NCBI GenBank assembly: GCA_002371715.1
Contig: DFGF01000015.1
Location: forward strand, 1 to 17,430
Reading direction: 5' to 3'
Length of the DNA stretch: 17,430 nt
Origin: Prevotella sp. UBA3757
GTDB lineage: Bacteria > Bacteroidota > Bacteroidia > Bacteroidales > Bacteroidaceae
Each line of letters opens with the position of its first letter. Within the stretch, counting starts at the first letter, position 1. The notes under the pieces were generated by a model, which saw only the letters and a program-made list of their open reading frames with translations, did no database searches and was not told where the DNA came from. The position numbers and the translations under genes were made by a program. This document shows, piece after piece, positions 7,301 through 13,666 of the stretch.

Positions 7301-8665
7301 TTCGACTGTCCTGACCGCGGTTTCGAGGAGATGTGGTACTTCCGCTGGTGGACGCTACGCAAACATATCAAGCAGACACCTGTGGGCTATGCCATGACCG
7401 AATTTCTGGTCAACCGCTCCTATGCCGACCAGTACAATCTGATAGCCTCCGGCGTGGGGCACCATATTCACGAGAGCCGTTGGCTGCGCGACACCACCTG
7501 GCTCGACCAGGCCATGAACACCTGGTATCACGGCAACGAGGGACAACCGATGAAGAAGATTGCCAACTACTCGTCATGGATGCCACACTCACTATGGGGA
7601 CGCTATCTGGTGGACGGCCGCAAGCAGTGGATTGTCTCGATGCTGCCCTCGCTGGAGTGGGAGTTTAACCACTGGGAGACGACGCATACGCGCGATGGCG
7701 GCTTCTACTGGCAGGCCGACGTGCAGGATGCCATGGAGGAGACCATCTCCGGCGGTCGGCGGAAGAAGTACTTGCGACCCTCTATCAACAGCTATATGTA
7801 TGGCAATGCGATGGCCATCGGCCATATCAACGAGCTTGCCGGTAATGCCGACAAGGCCAAGACCTATTTCGACAAGGCTGCCGACTTGCGCGAGAAGGTA
7901 CACCAGAAGCTCTGGAATCCCGAGCACAACTTCTTCGAGACCCACCGCATTGACTCCTCTGCCAACGTGCGCGAGGCCATCGGCTTCCTGCCCTGGTACA
8001 CCCACATGGCCAAGGACGAGTCGAAATACGGCATAGCCTGGCTGCAGGCTGCCGACCCAGCGGGCTTCTCGGCACCCTACGGACTGACCACTGCCGAACG
8101 TCGCCACCCGCAGTTCCGCACCCACGGCGTGGGCAAGTGCGAGTGGGACGGTGCCGTATGGCCCTTTGCCACCAGCCAGACGCTGACCGCGCTGGCAAAC
8201 TTCGCAAACGACTATCACGTGTCTGGCGATTTCGTCGCCAGAACCATCTCCCTTGACTCCCTATACTTTGCCGAACTCGAGAAGTACATGCAGAGCCAGC
8301 ACATGCGCGGCAAGCCCTACATCGGCGAATACCTCGACGAAACGACGGGCTACTGGCTCAAGGGCGACCAGGAGCGTTCACGCTACTACAACCACTCGAC
8401 GTGGAACGACCTCATCATCACCGGCCTATGCGGTCTGCGACCACGTGCCGACCAGACCTTGGAGGTCAATCCCCTCCTGCCCTGCGGCAAGTGGGACTAT
8501 TTCTGTCTGGACCACGTGCCGTATCACGGCCACAATCTGACCATCGTCTGGGACCGTGACGGTTCGCGCTATCATGCCGGCCGCGGCCTGCGCATCTACG
8601 TAGACGGCCAGTGTGTGGGACAGCTCGATAAGATCGGAAAACTCCTTATCCCGAACGCCCTATGA
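4394..8665 (+). CDS. Secreted multi-module glycoside hydrolase (GH43-like, sialidase-like propeller, MGH1/GH142-like)
   Basis: This is a 1423-residue exported enzyme with signal peptide MRRFLTALAMVLTTLTAAAS. Residues ~22-310 form a GH43-like five-bladed propeller: Asp69 (MRDPSI), Asp187 (SSIDGT) and Glu237 (MMEGPTT) sit where GH43 has its base, pKa modulator and acid. Residues ~335-710 form a second, sialidase-like propeller with Asp-box-like S-A-D-G-x-x-x-W at 388 and 588; it also carries GNYKSYGPQYVRGIQEGNGT. A beta-sandwich follows (~725-920), then an (alpha/alpha)6 domain (~930-1395) with RWLRDTTWLDQ, CEWDGAVWPF and HSTWNDLIITGL. The last two catalytic modules resemble the GH143/GH142 pair for rhamnogalacturonan II (DHA release and beta-L-arabinofuranosidase), recalled from BT1020 of B. 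thetaiotaomicron. A 9-bp repeat encodes a Ser/Phe/Leu/Thr-rich insert at 485-508. The gene heads the operon and overlaps the rhamnosidase by 4 nt. Domain families are good guesses; exact substrates are inference. Confidence 0.85.
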   Translation: MRRFLTALAMVLTTLTAAASEGKVFISTSFHEPATDGLRFIYSHDGWQWQAIDGIWLRPEVGKQRVMRDPSIIRTPDGTFHLVWTSSWRGDRGFGYASSKDLVHWTEQRFIEVMTDTTTVNVWAPELFWDDAKRQAVIMWASCIPGKFPDGQEDHKNNHRLYYTTTKDFKHFAPAKLMIEPGFSSIDGTLVKRGHKDYVMVLKDNTRPERDIKVAYAKSPYGPWSKASEPFTGKMMEGPTTVKVKDGWLIYYDRYELKDFGAHFTKDFTSFEDVSHKVSVPKLHKHGTIFEADEAILNGLLNAKKIHYTGRTLSNPNRHDGGLSPVVGVHNIQILRANREHPSVSNGQGWTYNHQPMMAYWHNRFYVHYLCDPKDEHVPPSRTMLQTSADGYNWTNPQVLFPELQVPEGFQKPNRPDKAHNLIAIMHQRVGWYVSKSGQLWAIGNYGVAFDKKDDPNDGNGLGRVIREVRQDGTFGPIYFIYLNSSFSSFSSLTSFSSLTSFSSLTRHSNRAGHANSIFPYYTTAPKDVRTACEEILANPRYRMQWVEEADRNDPLIPLHKEYKAYCDYTLPDGQIASLWKHALTSTSADGGLTWAQPVERAKGFVNSNAKIWGQRLSDGTYATVYNPSEYRWPLAISLSKDGYEYTTLNLVQGEVPPMRYGGNYKSYGPQYVRGIQEGNGTPKDSDLWVAYSMNKEDMWVAHIPVPVQTEAHSHAQGSEIRDAGTLSRLTQWNVYSPQYAPVSIDDGMWLTLRDSDPFDYARVERKIPATRELCVEFDLRAGQNDHGLLQIEFLDKHGTACSRIELTSEGTMRCKGGARYGGLGRYAANEVYRIKCILSVSKRMIEVYRGDGAKLGQRMFFAPVESIERVMFRTGAERRFPDVDTPADWDGTLDNAGEREAESVFAITGFRTTALDADGKMASHTPAFLRYDDYKHYVDYFNRMEPENIVQAIPNAKAWQWMTQNVPLFDCPDRGFEEMWYFRWWTLRKHIKQTPVGYAMTEFLVNRSYADQYNLIASGVGHHIHESRWLRDTTWLDQAMNTWYHGNEGQPMKKIANYSSWMPHSLWGRYLVDGRKQWIVSMLPSLEWEFNHWETTHTRDGGFYWQADVQDAMEETISGGRRKKYLRPSINSYMYGNAMAIGHINELAGNADKAKTYFDKAADLREKVHQKLWNPEHNFFETHRIDSSANVREAIGFLPWYTHMAKDESKYGIAWLQAADPAGFSAPYGLTTAERRHPQFRTHGVGKCEWDGAVWPFATSQTLTALANFANDYHVSGDFVARTISLDSLYFAELEKYMQSQHMRGKPYIGEYLDETTGYWLKGDQERSRYYNHSTWNDLIITGLCGLRPRADQTLEVNPLLPCGKWDYFCLDHVPYHGHNLTIVWDRDGSRYHAGRGLRIYVDGQCVGQLDKIGKLLIPNAL
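5847..5914 (+). repeat. Nine-base tandem repeat (CTAGTTTTT/CTAGTTTAA) inside the glycosidase
   Basis: Seven 9-bp units start at 5847, 5856, 5865, 5874, 5883, 5892 and 5901, with a partial eighth. Each starts with CTAG; the variants are CTAGTTTTT, CTAGTTTAA and CTAGTCTGA. The unit is three codons long, so copy number can change without frameshift. It encodes SSF/SSL/TSF triplets (residues ~485-508) in a loop between GPIYFIYLN and the next strand, and is strikingly AT-rich against the GC-rich gene. Confidence 0.9.
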
Positions 8666-11139
8666 AACGTATATCTTTATTATCCTTTATTTTATATTTC
8701 ATCTTTAGCCACGCAGTGGCGCAGGACTACTTCGGCGAAGCACAATGGATAGGTGCCATCACGCGCCAGGATGCCAAGATTCCCGAAGGCCGACACTACA
8801 CCGGTTCCGTGCTGAAGGAGACACGCGCACAATGGGAGGCTGCCGCCCCTCTGTCGCGCCGCAGCATCGTGCTCCGCAGAAGTTTCAGGCCCCTTCGTGC
8901 TGTCAAGAAGGCCGAACTACGCATCTGCGGACTGGGGTTCTATGAATTGACGATGAACGGACAGAAGGTGGGCGAATTTGAATTTGCCCCCTCATGGAGC
9001 GATTACGACAAGACGATTTTTTTCAATGTCTACGACGTAACCCGTCTGATGACACAGTACGACAACGAATTCCGTGTGCTGTTAGGCAATGGTTTTTACA
9101 ATGAGCAAGGCGGACGCTACACAAAGTTGAAAGTATCGTTCGGCCCGCCCACCCTGCTCTTCTTCCTCTATGTCACCTATACGGATGAGAGCCGTGAACG
9201 GCTGGTCAGCGATGGCCGGTGGCAATGGAAGGAGAGTCCCATCACCTTCAACAGCCTCTATGGCGGTGAGGATTACGATGCCAGGAAGGAAACCCGTCCG
9301 GGAAGTCCGTCAGAAGGAGAGGGATGGAAGCCAGTGGTCATTCAGGAGGGCCCCAAGGGGCGGCTAATGCCTCAGATAGCCCGTTCAGTGCGCATCATGG
9401 AGCGCTACCAGGTGAAAGACACCCTGCTGCGCAACGACTCCGTTCTCGTGCTCGACATGGGCCAGAATCTCAGCGGCTATCCTGAAATCACCGTTCAGGG
9501 CAAAGCCGGTCAGCAGTTGAAACTCATACCCGGCGAAACGCTGACACCGGAAGGACTCGTCAACCAGAAACAGACGGGCCGCCCCCACTACTATACTTAT
9601 ATATTAAGGGGAAGCGAAGCAAGCCATCAGCCATCAGCCATCAGCCATCAGCCACCAGCCATCAGCCATCAGCCATCAGCCATCAGCCATCAGCCATCAG
9701 CCATCAGCCATCAAGAAGTCTGGCACCCACGGTTCTCATACTACTCGTTCCGCTACCTGCAGGTGGAAGGCGACATAGAGGTACTGAAGAAGGTAGAGTC
9801 GTGCTTTGTCTATAACGCCGCACCCCGCACGGGCAGCTTCGAGTGCTCGAACGAGCGCATCAACCAGACCCACCGACTCATAGACCGCGCCATCCGCTCC
9901 AACTGGCAGGCAGTATGGACCGACTGTCCCTCGCGCGAAAAGCTGGGATGGCTGGAACAGGACTGGCTGAACGGTGAGGCCCTGGTCTATAACTACGATG
10001 CGCGCAGCATGATTCAGCAGACGATGCAAAACATTGTGGACGCCCAGCACGAGGATGGCTCGATGCCGGAGATAGCCCCTGAATATACACAGTTTACAGG
10101 GTCGTGGGCCCGTCCGTTCCAGGAATCGCCGGAATGGGGTGGCGCAATCATTGCCCTGCCACTGCTTTACATGCAGCACTACGGTTCGCCCGACATGGCC
10201 GACCGCCACTACGACGCCATGAAGCGCTACGCTGACTATCTGCACACGCAGGACTCGTGCTACATCCTCAAGATGGGATTGGGCGACTGGTACGACTACG
10301 GACCGGGCCGGGCTGGTTTCTCGCAGAATACGCCTATGCCCCTCGTAGCCACAGCCCACTACTACCAGTGGATGTGCTATATGTACGTGATGGCCAAGCG
10401 TTTAGGACAGAAAGAGGATGCCACACGCTTTAACCTCCGGGCCGACAGCATCCGACTGGCCTTCAATCGCGAGTTCTACGACGCGAAGCGTAAGACCTAT
10501 GGTAGCGGCAGCCAGTGCTCGCTGGCCCTGCCCCTCTACCTGAAACTGGTGCCCGAAGGCGACCACACCGCCGTGCTGCAAAACCTGATCAAGGACATCA
10601 AGGCCCACGGCAACCGCCTGACAACGGGCGATGTGGGCAACCGTTACTTGTTCAGCGTGCTCATACAGAACAACCAGCGCGAACTGCTCTACCAGATGCT
10701 GAACCACGACGACGTGCCGGGCTACGGCTACCAGATTACGAAAGGACACACCACGCTGACCGAGCAGTGGAATCCCGACATGGGGGCCTCGATGAACCAC
10801 TTCATGATGGCACATATCGAGAACTTCCTGATTCCCGACCTCCTGGGCATCCGCCGCACTGGCGAACTGATTGAGATTGAGCCCCACCCCGTAGGCGACC
10901 TGACATGGTGCAAGGGCTCGGCAATGAGTGCCCACGGCGAGGTGAAGGTGGAATGGCACCGCGAGAATGGGCTGTTTACGCTGGACATCGATATACCTGC
11001 AGAGGGCTTTGCCGATGTTTATTTCCCCTATGGACGGGAGCCGGTGAGCGTGACCGCAGGCCACCACCACTTTACGGAGCCGCTGCCCGCCAAGAAGAAA
11101 AAGAAGACTAATCATAAGAAAACAAATAAAAGAAGATGA
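8662..11139 (+). CDS. Alpha-L-rhamnosidase, GH78 type, exported
   Basis: This enzyme removes terminal alpha-L-rhamnose, probably in the periplasm or at the surface. It has 825 residues. The signal peptide ends near HAVAQ (about 21). The N-terminal beta-sandwich (Bac_rhamnosid_N type, ~45-230) contains CGLGFYELTMNGQKVGEFEF. A further sandwich ends in HPRFSYYSFRYLQVEG, and the (alpha/alpha)6 catalytic domain runs ~385-730. DCPSREKLGWLEQD starts at Asp421, with Glu426 or Glu432 as candidate acid. HTTLTEQW holds Glu701, at the position of the GH78 base. A sandwich domain and a Lys-rich tail close the protein. A 13-copy 7-bp repeat adds 31 residues (321-351) between TYILRG and the HPRF strand. ATG overlaps the preceding stop by 4 nt, implying translational coupling. 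Family assignment is firm, the natural glycan is not. Confidence 0.9.
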   Translation: MKRISLLSFILYFIFSHAVAQDYFGEAQWIGAITRQDAKIPEGRHYTGSVLKETRAQWEAAAPLSRRSIVLRRSFRPLRAVKKAELRICGLGFYELTMNGQKVGEFEFAPSWSDYDKTIFFNVYDVTRLMTQYDNEFRVLLGNGFYNEQGGRYTKLKVSFGPPTLLFFLYVTYTDESRERLVSDGRWQWKESPITFNSLYGGEDYDARKETRPGSPSEGEGWKPVVIQEGPKGRLMPQIARSVRIMERYQVKDTLLRNDSVLVLDMGQNLSGYPEITVQGKAGQQLKLIPGETLTPEGLVNQKQTGRPHYYTYILRGSEASHQPSAISHQPPAISHQPSAISHQPSAISHQEVWHPRFSYYSFRYLQVEGDIEVLKKVESCFVYNAAPRTGSFECSNERINQTHRLIDRAIRSNWQAVWTDCPSREKLGWLEQDWLNGEALVYNYDARSMIQQTMQNIVDAQHEDGSMPEIAPEYTQFTGSWARPFQESPEWGGAIIALPLLYMQHYGSPDMADRHYDAMKRYADYLHTQDSCYILKMGLGDWYDYGPGRAGFSQNTPMPLVATAHYYQWMCYMYVMAKRLGQKEDATRFNLRADSIRLAFNREFYDAKRKTYGSGSQCSLALPLYLKLVPEGDHTAVLQNLIKDIKAHGNRLTTGDVGNRYLFSVLIQNNQRELLYQMLNHDDVPGYGYQITKGHTTLTEQWNPDMGASMNHFMMAHIENFLIPDLLGIRRTGELIEIEPHPVGDLTWCKGSAMSAHGEVKVEWHRENGLFTLDIDIPAEGFADVYFPYGREPVSVTAGHHHFTEPLPAKKKKKTNHKKTNKRR
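9622..9712 (+). repeat. Heptanucleotide repeat (AGCCATC)x13 inside the rhamnosidase
   Basis: Thirteen perfect-length 7-bp units, 91 bp in all; only the fifth (AGCCACC, 9650-9656) deviates. Three units encode SHQPSAI and all three forward frames of the repeat are open. Seven is not a multiple of three, so gain or loss of one unit shifts the frame: one extra unit leads to TAA at 9813-9815, one fewer to TAG at 9776-9778. The present count keeps the gene open. Confidence 0.95.
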
Positions 11140-12080
11140 CTATGAAACCCAACTTCAAGACACCCCTGAGTGGCATCATCCCGCCACTGGTAACACCATT
11201 AGTAGACAATGAGACGCTCGACGTTGAGAGTTTGGAACGACTGATAGAGCACCTGATAGCCGGTGGCGTTCACGGCCTGTTTGTACTAGGCACGACGGGC
11301 GAGGAGCAAAGCCTGTCGTACGACGTGCGCAAGCAGATGATTAAGGAGTCGTGCCGCATCAACCGCGGCCGGCTGCCACTGCTGGCCTGCATCACCGACA
11401 CCTCGATAGAGGAGAGCATACGTCTGGCCAGGAAAGCAGCCGACTATGGTGCCGACGGCGTGGTGTCGGCTCCCCCGTACTATTTTGCCACCGGCCAGCC
11501 CGAACTGGCGCAGTTCTACGAGGAACTGGTGCCGCAGTTGCCCCTGCCCGTATTCCTCTATAACATGCCCAGCCACGTCAAGGTGAGCTTCGCCCCCGAC
11601 ACCGTGCGACGCATAGCCGAACTGGAACAGGTGGTGGGCTTCAAGGACTCGTCGGCCAATGCCGTCTACTTCCAGTCGGTCATGTATAAGATGCAGCACC
11701 GCCAGGACTTTGCCATGCTCGTGGGCCCGGAGGAGATTACGGGCGAGTGCGTGCTGCTCGGAGCGCAGGGTGGCATCAACGGTGGTGCCAATATGTTTCC
11801 AGAGCTGTACGTGGCCATGTACGATGCTGCCAAGGCCCACGACATCAGCCGCGTATTGCAGCTGCAACAGCTCATCATGCAAATCAGCACCACCATCTAT
11901 ACCGTCGGCCGCCACGGCTCCAGCTACCTGAAGGGGCTGAAGTGTGCCCTGTCACTCTTAGGCATCATCAACGACGACTTCGTAGCCTCGCCATTCTACA
12001 AGTTTGAGGCTCCTGAACGTCAGAAGATTCAGCAAGCCCTCGATGCACTGCCGATTAAAGACGGAAAGTTATGCATCTGA
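11136..12080 (+). CDS. DapA/NanA-family class I aldolase or synthase
   Basis: This cytoplasmic TIM-barrel enzyme (314 residues) belongs to the family of dihydrodipicolinate synthase, N-acetylneuraminate lyase and 2-keto-3-deoxy-sugar-acid aldolases, which use a lysine-pyruvate Schiff base. The motifs are complete: LGTTGE at 51-56 (pyruvate carboxylate loop), Tyr142 in LYNMPSHV and Schiff-base Lys170 in VGFKDSS. ATG overlaps the rhamnosidase stop by 4 nt and the symporter starts 10 nt before its end. That embedding argues against housekeeping lysine synthesis and for a catabolic aldolase. Candidate substrates are DHA or Kdo from pectin, a 2-keto-3-deoxy acid derived from rhamnose, or sialic acid. 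Sequence motifs alone do not decide. An alternative start is the second Met (11142). Confidence 0.87.
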   Translation: MTMKPNFKTPLSGIIPPLVTPLVDNETLDVESLERLIEHLIAGGVHGLFVLGTTGEEQSLSYDVRKQMIKESCRINRGRLPLLACITDTSIEESIRLARKAADYGADGVVSAPPYYFATGQPELAQFYEELVPQLPLPVFLYNMPSHVKVSFAPDTVRRIAELEQVVGFKDSSANAVYFQSVMYKMQHRQDFAMLVGPEEITGECVLLGAQGGINGGANMFPELYVAMYDAAKAHDISRVLQLQQLIMQISTTIYTVGRHGSSYLKGLKCALSLLGIINDDFVASPFYKFEAPERQKIQQALDALPIKDGKLCI

Positions 12081-13651
12081 TAGACTTCATCATTTTCATC
12101 GTCTTCACCCTGGGTGTGGTGGTGTTCGGCTGCTCATTCTTCAAGAAGGGGTCGTCGGCCGACGAGTTTACCTCGGCGGGCCACTCCATACCCGGCTGGG
12201 TGGTGGGCATGTCCATCTTTGCCACCTACGTCAGCAGCATCTCCTACATCGGCTATCCCGGCAAGGCTTTTGCTGCCGACTGGAACGCCTTTGTCTTTTC
12301 GCTCAGCATACCCATCGCGTCGTATTTTGCCGCCAAGTATTTCGTGCCGTTCTACCGCCACTCCGGCAGCGTGTCGGCCTACACGTTCCTTGAGGAGAAG
12401 TTCGGTGCCTGGGCCCGCCTGTATGCCTCGGCATGCTACCTGCTGACGCAGATAGCCCGCATGGGGTCGATACTTTATCTGCTGGCCGTACCGATGTATA
12501 TCCTGATGGGCTGGAACCTCCACATGGTCATCATCTGCACCTCCATCGCCATCATCATCTACTCGATGATGGGCGGACTGAAAGCCGTCATCTGGGCCGA
12601 CGCCATCCAGGGCATCATCCTCATCGGCGGTGCCCTGCTGTGTCTGGCCATCCTCATGTTCTCGATGCCCGAAGGGCCGATGCAGACCTTCGAGCTGGCC
12701 GCCAATTCGCCCATGGGCAACAAGTTCTCGCTGGGCGAGTTTACCAGTGACCTGACCACGTCGACCTTCTGGGTATGCCTCATCTACGGCATCTTCATCA
12801 ACCTGCAGAACTATGGCATCGACCAGAACTACGTGCAGCGCTATCATGCGGCCAAGACCGACCGCGACGCCAAGTTCTCGGCACTCTTTGGCGGCTACCT
12901 CTTCATTCCCGTCTCGGCCCTGTTCTTCCTCATCGGCTCGGCACTCTACTCCTACTACGAGTCTGGCGTGGCCCCACTGCCGGCCGAGATAGCCCAGAAG
13001 CCTGACTACGTCTTCCCCTACTTCATCGTCAACGGACTGCCCGTCGGACTGCGCGGCCTGCTCATTGCCTCCATCTTTGCAGCAGGCATGTCGACGGTGT
13101 CCACCTCGGTCACCTCAGCCGCCACGATTATCCTGACTGACTACGTGCGCCCGTTCTTCCTGAAAGCGCGTAAAGAGGCCAAAAAGGTTGCCAGCCACCT
13201 GTCTCATCATCATCACGATGCCACAGGACAAACTACTCCCCTCCCTCACAGGGAGGGGCAGGGAGGAGGGTCTGCCGGTGGAGGGTCTCACCAGAAACTC
13301 GAGCTGGCCATTGTGCGCCTGTCCAGCTTCGGTGTAGGCATCCTGGGAGCCGTCGTGGCCATCGCCATGCTCTCGGTCGAGAGCATCATCGATGCCTGGT
13401 GGACGCTCAGCAGCATCTTCTCCGGAGGCATGCTCGGACTGTTCCTCCTGGGCTGCATACCCCAGCGCATCAACCGTTGGGCAGCCATGCTGGGCTGCAT
13501 CTGTGGCATCTTCGTCATCGGCTGGATATCGCTGGCCGACCTCTGGCAGTTGCCTGGCCCGCACCTGCACCCCTACCTGGCCATCGTGCTCGGCACGACG
13601 GTCATCTTCCTCGTAGGCTTCCTGGCTACATACCTGTTTAACAAGAAATAA
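12071..13651 (+). CDS. Sodium:solute symporter (SSF family)
   Basis: This inner-membrane secondary transporter has 526 residues and hydrophobic segments throughout, in line with the ~13 helices of the SSF fold. SAGHSIPGWVVGMSIFATYVS and SSISYIGYPGKAFAADW match the N-terminal core of the family, and GMSTVSTSVTSAATIILTDY is the typical sodium-site helix with consecutive Ser/Thr (around residues 340-356). The cytoplasmic loop after RPFFLKARKEAKK holds a His run and a foreign-looking PLPHREGQGGGSAGGGS segment (residues ~388-407) encoded by a palindromic repeat also found at 16471-16574. The start lies inside the aldolase gene, 10 nt before its stop, so the two are translationally coupled. Its solute is probably the compound the aldolase cleaves; this is inferred from context. 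Confidence 0.9.
   Translation: MHLIDFIIFIVFTLGVVVFGCSFFKKGSSADEFTSAGHSIPGWVVGMSIFATYVSSISYIGYPGKAFAADWNAFVFSLSIPIASYFAAKYFVPFYRHSGSVSAYTFLEEKFGAWARLYASACYLLTQIARMGSILYLLAVPMYILMGWNLHMVIICTSIAIIIYSMMGGLKAVIWADAIQGIILIGGALLCLAILMFSMPEGPMQTFELAANSPMGNKFSLGEFTSDLTTSTFWVCLIYGIFINLQNYGIDQNYVQRYHAAKTDRDAKFSALFGGYLFIPVSALFFLIGSALYSYYESGVAPLPAEIAQKPDYVFPYFIVNGLPVGLRGLLIASIFAAGMSTVSTSVTSAATIILTDYVRPFFLKARKEAKKVASHLSHHHHDATGQTTPLPHREGQGGGSAGGGSHQKLELAIVRLSSFGVGILGAVVAIAMLSVESIIDAWWTLSSIFSGGMLGLFLLGCIPQRINRWAAMLGCICGIFVIGWISLADLWQLPGPHLHPYLAIVLGTTVIFLVGFLATYLFNKK
13233..13288 (+). repeat. GC-rich palindromic dispersed repeat inside the symporter gene
   Basis: CCCCTCCCT (13238-13246), CAC, AGGGAGGGG (13250-13258) form a perfect 9-bp stem, followed by a GGAGGGTCTGC tail. 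Bases 13234-13259 are identical to 16549-16574 (26 bp). The whole unit with tail matches the reverse complement of 16471-16524 with few differences. It is read in frame as PLPHREGQGGGSAGG. Confidence 0.9.
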
Positions 13652-13666
13652 TTCATCATTACGACT

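Noticed and set aside
7592..8218. Antisense open frame (208 residues) opposite the helical glycosidase domain
   Set aside because: It lies wholly within a conserved catalytic module on the other strand, with no promoter or motif.
9622..9712. CRISPR-like appearance of the short repeat array
   Set aside because: Units are contiguous 7-mers with no spacers and lie inside a coding frame; it is a microsatellite.
11136..13651. Sialic-acid catabolism cluster (NanA plus SSF NanT)
   Set aside because: Motifs allow it, but no epimerase, kinase or true GH33 sialidase is present, and a rhamnosidase is in the same overlapping operon; kept only as an alternative substrate.
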